Below, piece after piece: positions 1-11,658 of a DNA stretch of 64,000 nt (its first letter is position 1; the number at the start of each line of letters is the position of its first letter). Both the position numbers and the translations under genes were made by a program. Below the pieces are notes generated by a model. That model searched no databases. It saw only the letters and a list, made by a program, of their open reading frames with translations, and was not told where the DNA came from. This DNA is from Allantophomopsis cytisporea. Taxonomy: Eukaryota > Ascomycota > Leotiomycetes > Phacidiales > Phacidiaceae. The stretch is taken from contig CP103036.1 in NCBI GenBank assembly GCA_024752435.1, forward strand, positions 124,001 to 188,000. The letters are read 5' to 3'.

Positions 1-4
1 TTGA

Positions 5-1504
5 TTATGGTACAATCACGAAGCCAACTAACGACCTGGTTGGAATAGTCCCAGTGACAGTCTTTCCGTCCTTGCTAATCTTAGCATCAGACACAGTCAT
101 ATTTGTATGCGAGTCCGTGAGATAAGAAGTGACATTCGTCCCAGTGACACTCGACAATGTCATCGTGAGCGTATAGTTCGTTGTCCCCGTGTTGATAACC
201 TGTACCGCCACCGAGCCATCTGTGTTTATAAAGGCAGTAGACTTCAGATCGGTAGCTTGGACCGTCGTGGAGATTCTTTTTGCACCTGGTCGGACGAAGC
301 GGCTGTATGTTGTGAAAGACCAATATCGCTTCGGGAGCGTAATTGAGCCGTCGAACCCGATACTTACGAGCATTGTATTTCGATACGTGCCATATTGTGC
401 GCCTTCCCAGTACAGATAGGCGCTGCAATTGCCTGTGACGAAGCCAGTGTAGATGTTTTGTGCCCAGGTCAATCCTTCGCCTTTTCCGCCATCGATATAC
501 CAGTCAGCAGTCCAGTTCCCCTTCTGGTCAGACCATTCGGTTTGCCAGACGGGGTTTGTTGTGGCGAGTGTGCTGCTTATTGGAGTGGAGTATGGATGCG
601 CCGTGATGACCGAAATGTACTCCTCGACGGATGACAAACTGGGCATCATGAAGATTTGAACAAACCACCCAGAGCCATCACAGCAGGTAATTCCAGTCGA
701 GAGATTGGCAGCTTTGATAGTCGGGTATAGAACCTCGATGAAATCTGCGGCTTGTTGACCTGATGACTGCATTGAAGGATATGGTTCTCTACATGTCAAG
801 TCAGTGTATTTGATGAGAATGGTTATTGGAGAGCAAGCTCACATTAGATCGGGCTCATTGATAAACCCAATATGTTTGATTGAGATTCCTTCTTGCTCAT
901 AGTACTTTATATATTGGACAAGATAATTGGCGTAGGCTTGCATCCAATTGCCACTTTGGCAAGTACCTCCCGTCACTCCACATAGGTAGCCACCGTTAGT
1001 TTCATTATTGTTTGTCTTCATGAAGCTCGGTGCACTCCAGGCATCAGCAATGATAGTCATATCTGAACCATAAGTCAAAGCCTTTTGAGATAACCATACT
1101 TGGCCATTGTCGTCGCCATCCCAGGTATAATTCGGCGCAGCACTTGGTGATGATGGAGCTTCACGGAGGATTGAAAGCATATTTCCCGAGTTATTGGCTG
1201 AATTGCCAATAGCATTCCGCAAGATGGTCATACCAGAACCATTGACAGGACTCCAGAGCAGATCCAATACTTGTTTCTGAGTTGTGGTGGGATATATGTA
1301 GCGAAGCGTGTCTGCGCCACCGAATGCCTGCGAGAAGCCAAAGCCATCAACGGTCTGGTATTTTATCGCCACATTTACAGTCATGGCAGTTGCTGTGTTG
1401 GCTTCTGCATCGCGCTGGGTTATCAATGAAGTCAAGGCGGTCCATGGGGATGCAGTGACTGCCACGACAATAGCAGCAATAAGGAGAGTCCATGACAAGT
1501 ACAT
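5..1504 (-). CDS. Secreted glycoside hydrolase family 30-type enzyme
   Basis: Two exons (1504-843 and 788-5) joined by a 54-nt intron (GTGAGC donor, TAG acceptor) give 481 aa. Residues 1-19 are a hydrophobic signal peptide, so the enzyme is probably secreted. An in-frame ATG at 1567 would add 21 residues and bury the signal, so 1504 is preferred. The N-terminal strand VDGFGFSQAFGGAD is typical of GH30. The likely acid/base Glu is in GFINEPDL (about residue 217) and the nucleophile Glu in WQTEWSD (about residue 305). A beta-rich C-terminal domain follows the barrel and the protein ends complete at the window edge. Fungal GH30 enzymes cleave xylan, beta-1,6-glucan or beta-1,6-galactan; this one looks closest to the fungal xylanase-type subfamily, but the substrate cannot be read from sequence. 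Confidence 0.88.
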
Positions 1505-3963
1505 GATCAAGAGTAGAGGTGGGGAAGCCGGTAACAGACTTGTCACCTGGAAGGCAGAGAGCACCAACCCTTTTAGTAGTCAAGCATAAAATTGCTTGAT
1601 CCTTCAGCCCGATCGTTCACTACTCATATACGGTGCATGCACCGACAATTGATTGTCTGAGCGAGGAAGGGTAGAGCTTTTACATTCATTCCCTTAACCC
1701 GAATTTGTATATCTCTTATTGTCTCGGTCCTATTTGGAGGCGAATATACTTTGCTGTGGATTCTTCTCGACAAGCCGGACTATTTCCATGTATGTACACA
1801 GGTTCTCAACTGAAGGAGATCCAATATTCCTCATCGATTATGGTGGAGCAAGGTTATGGGCGGGTTGTCTATGAGGATATGAAAATAAACAAAAAATGAT
1901 TCATCTAAGACAGATCGAGTAGGTTACGCGCAGTAGAGATGGTAAGGCTTGAAGATCTTTCGATTATGCAACAGGCTGTTATAGAGATCTTGATATTCCC
2001 CGATGGTTAAATGCGAAGTTACCGAATTAATACCTTGTGTATATCTACAGGCAGAATGAAGAACTTTCTTTTTTTTCTTTTTTTCTGAGGAAAAGAAATC
2101 TCGAGGCGCCTGACTATTAATTTCCCTACAAATTAGGTTCACATAACCGAACTTCTACAGTTGCTAGTATTTAAAGGTGTCCTTGCGTTACAGACTTGTT
2201 AACACCTTTTCACTCATCACTTTTCACGTTTTGTACTGCATAGCAGCGTGCCAGCAAGTAAGCGGAAGAGACAAGCGTGCAGACGAAGCTAAAATGTAAG
2301 CTTAAAACATCGTGCACGTCCATTTTGGGGACGTTAGTTGTTTCGTTAGCAGCTTCGCCAACGGAGTATTTCCATATGAGACCATACTGTGCATATTGAC
2401 ACATTCATACAGAGGGAACTAACACTTCAATTGGGAGCCGTACTTGAATCGAAAGCCGCACTAGCCCTGTTAGGGTACTAGTAACCTGTAGTACTCCATT
2501 ATGTGTTCTATGATCCAAATCCTCCAACGGCGTACTCCTTTCATGAGTTGATACATATTCTCATTGCATATTATTGCATTCTCACCTTAATCGGCGTATA
2601 ATTGAATCTTCAATTTCGTAGATAAGGTTACTTAATCTTGATTGGTTTATTAATGCCCACATCGGCTAGCCATATGCCGCCATATTTTTCAAACTGCATA
2701 ATGATAGGTTGTTGCAAAGCCCACGTGGTCGCAATATCATCGTATTTTAATAGCACTGCACTTTTCACTCCCACAGAAATCTGCGGCACTTCATATCAGC
2801 TTTCCAGTGTAAATTCATTGCGACCATAAGCACTACTTAACTCTTTAAGAGCTACATCTCAAGCTACTTGAGAAGTTTTTTTTTGTTTTATGTCCTCTCT
2901 AACTATGAATGTGATACTTTCATTATCACTGTATAATTTAGGCAAATTTCATGTTCGTGTTAAGGTCTTGCTTATCTTCGCGGCATCAAAGAAAAATGAC
3001 ATTATTTAAGACAATACATTGTGATGCTCATATACAAGGTCTAGTGGTAATTAGTTGCACAAAACAGTGATAGGAAGAATGTTACATGCACAGCCGGATT
3101 CAAGAGAAAACCACCCAAGGCACACATAAAAATTTAAAACCACCTTACACTTGGAGATAGCATAATTCCAAATTGAAGTGCGGTGCCAATTAAAGTGCGT
3201 ACTTAGAGCACGTACGTGTATGGGTATGCCTACACGTATGCACATATTATCAGGCTGTAACGACGGACAAGGAAAACCGTTATATGTGGCGCGGGGTTGG
3301 AGTATGCAAGCACGACAAGCCATATTCGTCGTACCCCTACCCCGAAATCATTTACGTGGCTTGCGCTATACCAAGTTTATCATCCTTTCGGTCCTCAGCG
3401 CCGAAAAACTCATAGTTAATATTCATTCATCATAACATGGCTGTTGCCAATCAATCCCTGCAGTACTCACCTATCCCGCTCTCACTGCAGATGACGAGTA
3501 GGCATTCTGCCAGTCAAGCTGACACACAAGAGGACAGCTCATCAGCAGCCATACGATTCGCCTCAGCGATCCTTCACAGATATCCCTGCCTCACTGTGAA
3601 TGGACAATTATACCCAATGACAAATATGTGGAATCAACTTAACATCCCGTCCTGCTGTTTCTGTTGTTTTTGGCGTTTTCCTAGAGTAATCCATGCGATC
3701 CTTCAAGATGGCGGATAAATATTGTACTGAGAGCCAGCAATTCCAAATGCCATCGCCAATGAGAGGAATGATAATAAAATATCCATACAATCTGGGCAAT
3801 AATAATTTCTGCCTAGTTATTAAGATTTTTGAGCCTCAAGTACCTAGTATTATTAGCCACACCCTCAGGTCATACAACCCCAGAGCAGCGCATACAAATT
3901 GTAAGGGAGTATCCACTTAAATGTTCAATCGAAAACGTACGATCTTTAGAATAGCACCGTGAA
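1505..3963. other. AT-rich intergenic region without a recognisable gene
   Basis: About 2.4 kb with only short frames that lack domains or coherent splice structure. Poly-T and poly-A tracts are present, for example near 2068-2085 and 2878. No transposase or reverse transcriptase fragment was seen. It may be a decayed region, but nothing identifies the source. Confidence 0.5.
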
Positions 3964-5743
3964 ATGGAGATAAACGATATTGAGAGAAACGAAGCTAGGC
4001 AATCAGAATCGGATGGTTTCGTGCATACATTTAGAAGGACTTTTACACAAGGACGGGTAACTATTATCCTGGTCATTCGAAACGGCGAAGTAGCTAATAA
4101 TATCTCCGTAGTGGGGTGGTGCTTCACAAAACGGAGGGTCCAACGGGGTCTCATTAGGGGTTTGGACTGGAACATTCAGCGCTGGTAACCAGCGTACGCC
4201 AGACAATAGTTTGAGTGAGGACGAGGAGGCTATAGACAGCTTCTTCTTAGTTGTTCTTGATGAGAAATGGTTTTCATATGCAAGACGTTCCCAGAGGACC
4301 GATGACGATGGACGAAAGAAGTCGACTATTAAAAATGCCTGCGACTGGTACTTAAGATTTCTTAAAGAGAAATTTGCACGGTCTTGGCAAACCCTTTTGT
4401 ACCCCGCATTACAAGGTCTTGAACTCCACAGCCCTACTCAGGAGCCGAGATCTGGAGAGCTTGCCATTGTCTTCAGATTTCTGCGAATTGTGGCTGAAGA
4501 AATCAAGATCACGCCCGAAATTACATTGCCAAATATTGTGGACTCTCTAAGACGGGCGAGACTACTTAGACTTCCTGCGCACAGTGGTGACGGAAATTCT
4601 CTTGCTAAACTTCTTGTATTTGCTGCTGTCGGATGGTTAAGTAAGTATCGCACTTGAATGACGTCCACTAACCATCATGGCTAATTTACTCGATCACTAG
4701 CTGCTTCGTACCAACCTGTCTTGCAATTTACGCCCGATATCGATATGCTTGAAATTGTTAGACCAGCACATACATCCTCTCGTACGCATACTTTGAGGAG
4801 ACGTACGTTTAAATCATTCAAACAAAGAATGAATCATACAGAGGAACCTCTTTATCAATTTCTGAGAAGGTATGGCCAACTGATCCCCAACGAGACCATA
4901 TCACCAGGATCAAACAGTACTGGAGGTCAGGAGCCTCTTGCTGTATCATGCTTGTGTTTCGACATTCTACACCATATCGCAGATATCAAGATTGAGTGGG
5001 TGAATGAGTTGAGTCTTCACTTAGAATTTGATAGTGTTAGAAAATCATTAAAGATATTTCGCTTTCCATCCCTCTGCCGCTTGATGTACCACGAGGCAAG
5101 CCCAACAGTTATGTCACAGTGAGCAAAGCAAGTTTACCCCCAGACATAGGATAAATACTTACAAGCCCAACAGGCTGTTTGCAGATTTCAATCACCTTAT
5201 GAGCGAAGACATATCAGAAGAACTCCCTGAAGATCGCAGTGCTGAATATTTCCGCGAAGTCATTTTGACATACCGACTTATATTCGGCGAAGACAAGGAC
5301 TCCTCAAAACTCTTTGCTCGCCAAGTTACAAAGCTTCCGGAAGGTTGGAATGATTCTGATCCCAAAAGTGACGATAATGACCCGATGTTATTGAGTCTAT
5401 GCGCACAGCACTGGAAGAGTGCTGGAGCTAAGGAGATTTATGATGAGATTGAGGCAGCAGATACAAGTCAGTACTATCAAGCTGCGGATGATTTTCCATT
5501 TTTTGGGCGAAAATTGTTAGAATTGCAAGCATATGTCAAAGGCCGAGATGCGCATTCATGGAAAGCTTTGTGGTATGATAAGAGAGATCTGAGCGTATGG
5601 TGGACTTTTTGGGTAGGTCATTGAACCCTCTCGAATTTTAGCGATTGCTAATGTGCCCGCAGCTTGTTATTTATATTGGAGTTCCATCAGTTGTATTCTC
5701 CTTGTTACAGTGCATCTTCCAGATCTATGACACTTTCAAATGA
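3964..5743 (+). CDS. Fungal accessory protein with a C-terminal membrane segment, unknown function
   Basis: Five exons (3964-4056, 4112-4640, 4701-5118, 5174-5612, 5663-5743) with introns of 50-60 nt close exactly in frame to 519 aa. No catalytic domain is recognisable. The middle is a helical, charged globular region. The C-terminus has the pattern KRDL-x3-WWTFW followed by a roughly 20-residue hydrophobic helix (LVIYIGVPSVVFSLLQCIF), which suggests a tail-anchored membrane protein. From memory, similar 'DRRD..WWTFW + TM' tails recur in uncharacterised fungal proteins of accessory regions. It runs tail to tail with the NLR at 5880-9742, only 136 bp away. The start at 3964 is supported by a phase-0 first intron, but an upstream exon cannot be excluded. 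Confidence 0.75.
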
Positions 5744-5879
5744 ATCATCGGTTCCGAGTATTGAGAAGTTTAAGAAATATCATTAGACCAGCATACTTGC
5801 GAAAACGATATAACAAACAAACCCAAATATTGCTGAAGGAGCGCAGAATGAAGTGCAATCTTGAGAACGCCTCAGTCAC

Positions 5880-8800
5880 TTATCTAAAGAACCCTGGAAC
5901 AAGTTCAGCATACATCGCCTCCTCATCATCCTCATTGTCAATCTCGTCAGCACCCAATCCATCATCCCTCAGGGCTTGTCTAGCAACGACAACAGATGTC
6001 TCGCCATTAGCATAACATGCCGCCCTAGCAATTTCCGCTCGGTTTCTGAGCTCCGCTACCTCTGCAGCTCCAAGTAGATCTTCTTCCAATACCTTTGAAG
6101 TCTTCCATAGAATTCGAGCAATTGTGCCGTCATCCCTATTTGGGCTTCGAAGTTCTGCAATGTTCCGAGCTTTATCCAATTGACTCCTATGATATCTTAA
6201 TCATTATTCGTTTCTCAACTGTGGTACCTGTGACTTACTTTGCAAGTTCAAAATTCCTAAGCTTGTGTTCTACACAGCCTAAACTGTAGTATGCGGCAGC
6301 TGTGATAGGATGAATAGGTGTTTCAGGTAGCGCAATACGAAGGCACTCCTTGTAAGACCGCCTTGCAGATCCATAGTTTTGTTGAGCATATTCAAGATTA
6401 CCATATGCATAGTGCACACTATTTCACGTTAATTGTGTACTTGGAAGCTACAAAGTAAGAGCTAACTTACTGAGCCATATGGGGTTGATTCGACTCCGCA
6501 GTCCGGTTAAAAAGTGCTTCAGATTTGGCGTACCAGCTTGCTGCCTGATCGAACTCACGACGCAGATGATATACACGACCAATGCAGAGATACACCAATG
6601 CCAGTTGGGATGCTGTCTTATCGCCTACCTTGGTACGAACCTCAACGACCTTTGTAAAGTATTCCATGGCGGAATCTAGTCTTCCGGCTGCGCTTTCGAG
6701 GTTACCCATATTGTGATTAACTGCAGCAACTAACAGAGAGTCAGTAAATAGAATCCAAGTTCTTGCAGAGCATGGTTTACCGTCATCATGCATGGCAGGC
6801 TGCATTCTCGTTCGGATGTTCATTGCTAATTCGAGGTTCTCTCTGCAATCTTGAAGCTTGTTGAGCTCATAGTAGCACATCCCAGCCGTGTTGCAAAGGT
6901 CTGCATATTGTAGAGACTCTTTATCCCGGCAAGCTAGCTTTCCGGACTCGATTGTTCTCAGTGCAAGGTCGTAATCAGCTATCTCATAAGAATACCTAAA
7001 GACATCAATACCTGATTGATACATATTGTAGTGGAATATTTACCATGCGCAATTCGACATAAGATCAACAAAAGTCTCCGTGCTAACACGATTGTTAACT
7101 TTTGAATCTTGCAGAAGCACAATAGATGGACCGTTACCCTATCAGCTGTGGCTCAGGCTGGTCATGTCTAGTACGAGTATAGTCGTCAAATTTCTGGCCC
7201 AGATGAGCTCCATCCTGGATATATGTCTGGCATTGTCTCCACTGGCTGAACATTGAGCCATCAATTCGCTTTGGAAACGCTTCGGCTACAATCTGTATGG
7301 CACTGTTAAAAGACTCTTGAAGATCCTCTCGAGAATGGTAGTTCATCGCCTGCTGAACCTCCCGATGGACGGTTATAGTTCGACCTTCTTGTTTGATAAG
7401 ATTCTTTGCCTTGAGCTCTGAGCGTGCATCTAGTAATGCGGGTACTGGAATGATAACACGCGAAAGGGCAGCTTGTGACTTGTCGTCAATATGAATAGAA
7501 GGTTGTTTGCAGAAATCAAGTTTCCCATCAAGTGCCTGTAATTTCATTAGAATGCATCATTTTTTAAACTGCGCGGTGACATACAGATTGGTTCCGTGGA
7601 AGAAAAAGGTCGATCAGAATAACATCTACAAATGTTAGAACTACTAGAAATTGTATGTCGAGGAGATAGATACCTGGCGTCAGTAAGGCTAGAACACTAA
7701 GTAGGATTCGGCTGTTTGGTTTTAGTGACCTGAACGACATATCAAACAATGTGTCAAGCGCACGAATTCCAGGTGTACGCTGACCACGCTGCCGGGGAGG
7801 GAGTTCATCATAGACCTTCTGGAAGGATTCGTAGGTAGAGGCGACGGTTGCACCGCCAACAGAGGGGTTCCTTATCACAGAAGCCATTTGTTGAATTGCA
7901 AGAGGGAGACCATGAAGCCTACTCAAGAACCTTCGTGCGGCACTATTTTCAGATTCTATTAACAGTTGTTGGTCATCGGAAGATGCGAACTCATCACTTC
8001 TTAGCTGACAGAGTAAACCCCAGCTCTGTTCAGGGTCGAAGGGTTCAACTGTCTTGCCTTGACGCTGAAAATCCTTACTAAAGTTGTAATGGCTTCTGGA
8101 TGTGATCAATATGGCACCATTTGCACCTCTTGGCCAATAGCTCTTCATTATGGGTTCCTTTTCTGAAAAGAGTCAGTAGAGATTATTTTGATTAATCTGG
8201 GAAATTACTCACCAGCGTTGTCAAAGATCAAAAGCCAACGACGCTCTACAGTCCAGCTTTAGTAAATATCTGTAGTATGATGATTCTCAGAATACTTACT
8301 AGTAAGTTTCAGCCATTTTTGAACCGCAATCAGATTTTCCTCATGGTGACCTATCAGATCTTAGTGAGTGAGTCTATTTTTAAAAGAAGGCCACTTACCA
8401 TCTCTGTCTGCACCAGGCAACGAAAGAGCTACAGCCATTTTCGTGAAACTGGTTCGTAGAGAGACGGCCGTCTCGCACTGAATCCAAAACACTGCATCGA
8501 ACCCCTTCTCTTGTCTGTACGCATATTCAAGAGCGATTTCTGTCTTTCCTACACCACGCCTTCCATATATTGTATATGTCCGTAGTTCAGGATTTCCATA
8601 TCTCCAGTTCAGGTACCTGTCAATTCCTCCCAGTTCTTCTTCGCGTCCGTAGAACTTGGGATTCTTCTCATGCGGCAGCATCATGATTGGAAAGTTACCA
8701 TGCTCTTCGGGCTCTTGCACAGGAGCTTGTCTATGTGACAGATTGCGGACTTGTCTTTCAAAGTTGACTCTGGAATAGGAAGTGATATCTGTCAGATGCT

Positions 8801-9742
8801 TGACAGTAGCATCAATGTCGGCAATATGACCATTGATCTTGATCGTGAGGGCAGGCCAATGCCTTCTTGCATCGTGCTCTGTACACAAAAGTTAACCGAT
8901 AACAATGCAGGTATTTACTATAGCGTACATACCATCGGGCCATCTGTGAAGGTATTTGATCGACTCCATTAGGATGATAAAAAGATTGTCTATTTGCATT
9001 TAATAATTAGCGTCAATTTTGTTCAAAACCATCGGAAGTATGCTCACCAAATACTTCAATCATTGCCAATCGAGCTTCATTGTGCTCACTTTCACTGCAA
9101 ACACTAAGGCATCGGTTGAAGAGTTCAAGAACTCGCCGTAGTTTATTCATCCATTCTGCAGTGCGCTTGAGTTTGTCCGCGGGTTCGGATGATAGCTCCT
9201 CGAATCAGCAAGTTTCGAAATGAGTTATGACGAGTTACAGATACCTCGATGTTCAGCCAGACAAAGCCCCATAAAAGATCAGCCTTCACTTCATGAGGCT
9301 GTACTCTCCTAGCAAAGGCGTTGTGCAAATTTGCTAAGGTCCGTGGAAGTGGCTGTATTTGCGAAATGATTGCTTTGGTCACTGGCCTTGTCGCAGGATG
9401 AGCGCGACGATTTCTGAGGTCATCTTCTAACTCTCGACACTCTGTGAAACGACTCGATGATTGACGGTCAGCATTCGAAAGCTCAGATTCCTGCTGAGCT
9501 ATAAGCTCGTTCCATCTTCCGATAACAAATCCACTTGTGTCATCGAAGTCAATCATGTATTCGTCATATTGTCTCTCGCGGTTGTTCATGGCTGTCATAA
9601 CTCTGAAGCGACTAAACTGTTTGTATCCAAGATAAAGAGCCAGATGATTACTAAAGATCCTAGGAATCGGCGTTATATCAATATCAGGAGGTTGATTCTC
9701 GCCGTCGTCGTCCGAGTCCTCAGGATGTATCAATAGCTTCAT
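5880..9742 (-). CDS. NLR-type STAND protein: N-terminal helical domain, NB-ARC, TPR repeats
   Basis: Fourteen exons (9742-9245, 9198-9048, 8989-8933, 8878-8399, 8350-8300, 8245-8213, 8162-7674, 7625-7585, 7535-7138, 7082-7044, 6995-6781, 6729-6471, 6418-6239, 6186-5880) close exactly in frame to 1065 aa. Residues 1-235 are a helical N-terminal domain without a known motif. NB-ARC follows: P-loop GRRGVGKT (about 341-348), Walker B RRWLLIFDN (about 414-422), a TSRSH sensor and GLPLAI (about 508). TPR-like helices run from about 600 to 1010, for example AAVNHNMGNLESAAGRLDSA. An acidic tail ends the protein. Such proteins are proposed to act in fungal non-self recognition and regulated cell death. 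The apparent stop near 7134 lies in a 55-nt intron, so the gene looks intact. Confidence 0.85.
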
Positions 9743-10741
9743 GCTTCATTGGATCATCTGCAAAGACTTTGATAGGTCTAACAGCAATTTGAAATTAGAT
9801 GACGGTATGAGATGTAGGGCCGCACTTTAGTAAGTGGGGATAGCAGATATGCTGATGCATTCTAGAGCCTCATTTTCTATTCTATCTCATGCCCACTCAC
9901 CTACCCCGCTCTTTCTGATTGTATTGGATGCACACGTTATGCAGTAGCACGGCTTGTTATGCACGCCAATCATCAACTTTCCGCCCTGCTAAGATAACCC
10001 CAGCTGTGACAATAGAGCGAGTGGGTGTACAGTCGTAAGCAGAGACCAGTTATAGTTGACACGTTAACCATTTGGCAGCCACCCATAGATAGGAAATCAC
10101 CGAATTCAAGTCAGATTGCAATAATCTTGTAATCAGTGCGCGATATCGGGCAAGTCATGGATCAGTCACGACTATACCGATTTTACTTCGCCCGGATGGA
10201 TCCAGTGTCTCTCGGTGATTGAAAACTTTACTATTCTTAGAAACCGCTATGAAAATTCTTGCTGTTATATAATGTCAAGAATGATAGCATGAGACGTGAG
10301 TGGGTTGAATATGTTTTGGGAATGAGGTGCTGTGATTGAGCGGCCCTCACAAATGATCGAAAGTTCGGGCTGAAATCTCTGTATGGGACCTCAATTTACT
10401 GAGAATTCAGTGGACGAGTCGCTTCGTATATTCTGCGACTCATAAGCATAAATTGATGGGTTACATCTTTATATCGTTGTAGGTTCCAGAACCAGAGGTA
10501 GCTTAGACAACTTATACTGCACAGCACTAAAAGTCGAGGCATTGAAATGGTGGTTAGATAGAAGTTTTGAAATTGCGTAAAGAATATTTTGTATTTGACA
10601 GCAGGTTACTCCACCTTTACTAGGTCGCTTCGTCAGATCGAATACGAGAGACATAAACATCATCGTAAAGAAATCGTGATGTATAATTTAGAAGGGATAA
10701 GATAGCTGAAAGAATATCTATTCCTTCATGATTCGAGAGAT
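9743..10741. other. Intergenic region upstream of the NLR, no gene seen
   Basis: About 1 kb of AT-rich DNA. It contains the 5' flank of the NLR gene starting at 9742 and the 3' flank of the orphan ending at 10742. No convincing ORF, RNA gene or repeat was found. Confidence 0.5.
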
Positions 10742-11314
10742 TCAATAGCCACCGAGTCCTGAGCCACTTCCTAGACAATTGGTAAGTCCACAATCATTGC
10801 TTGGAATCAAGAGTGAGCTCACCATAGTCCATATTCTTGTTGCAAGCAACCAAGAGGCTGCCATCGGCTGACGGCGGAGCAGGACCTGACCATCCTTGCT
10901 TCCAAGGTTGCTCTTTTTGGCTTATTGCTTCCGGGTCTGGGTATCCGGCCTTGCTAACAGTGCTAAAAAACGAAGCTATTGTGTCTGGTAGGCAATCAGG
11001 CGTAGAGTATGTTGAACTCCCGGAAGAAAATGAGGATTGGCGAGAGCGCTGTGTATATATTAGCTCATATGTGGTGAACTTTTCAAGAGGTTATCACTTA
11101 CACTACTGCTCGCCGAATTGCTGGTTTCTCTCCCCTCTTCCCCATTGCGTACTGGGATCGCAGCAGCCATATGCGTTAAAGCGATGGGATAGGAGGAAAC
11201 AAATTGGAGAATGTCTTGAACTACAGCTTCAATGGATTCAAACTGGAGAGGGTTAACCTTTATTCTTTCGAAATATTTGTTTTTGTTTCTTTGAATCAGA
11301 TCGGGAATTCGCAT
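10742..11314 (-). CDS. Small orphan protein, 155 aa, three exons
   Basis: Exons 11314-11102, 11048-10823 and 10770-10742 join through two introns of about 52 nt with consensus ends and branch-like GCTAAT or TTACCA elements, and close in frame to 155 aa. The protein has a helical N-terminal half (QFESIEAVVQDILQF), a Ser/Thr/Pro-rich centre and a Gly/Ser/Tyr-rich end (MDYGSGSGLGGY). I do not recognise the family. The regular splicing and clean frame argue for a real gene. An upstream exon beyond the ATG at 11314 is possible because the frame stays open further upstream. It is co-oriented with the oxygenase-family gene at 11659-12779. Confidence 0.5.
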
Positions 11315-11658
11315 GCTGCATGATTGCACTGCCTCCGAGTTAACTACGTAGCTTATAATTGTGGCAGTGTAAGTATACGGCTTATCGGAAGAAATTGGGA
11401 AATATTGAATAGGCAATTTCCCACCATATCTTATTGGAGGTATGTTCCCGCCTCAACAAAGGGGGTGGTCACCGTAGATATTTTCAAAGTGCTATGAGTA
11501 ATATAAGCCAATTTAAGTGTGGTACTATACTGTTGGACGTACATCGGTACTAACGGCAATTTGTGCGAACTCTAGATGTTTGTGTAACACACATTTCACG
11601 GAGATAGCCCGTGTTTGGAGAATCTCCGGTGAAAAAATGCCTCAAATTGAAATTTCCT
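11315..11658. other. Short intergenic stretch between two minus-strand genes
   Basis: About 340 bp with no separate gene visible. It contains the 3' flank of the oxygenase-family gene and the promoter side of the 155-aa orphan, and an extra 5' exon of the orphan could lie here. Confidence 0.4.

Noticed and set aside
1347..1583. Alternative minus-strand ORF over the GH30 signal peptide
   Set aside because: Different frame from the glycosidase, Cys/His composition by chance, no domain.
7083..7138. Apparent frameshift or stop interrupting the first NLR
   Set aside because: A 55-nt intron with donor GTAACG, a GTTAAC branch-like site and acceptor GTTAG removes the stop and restores the exact phase, so the gene looks intact.
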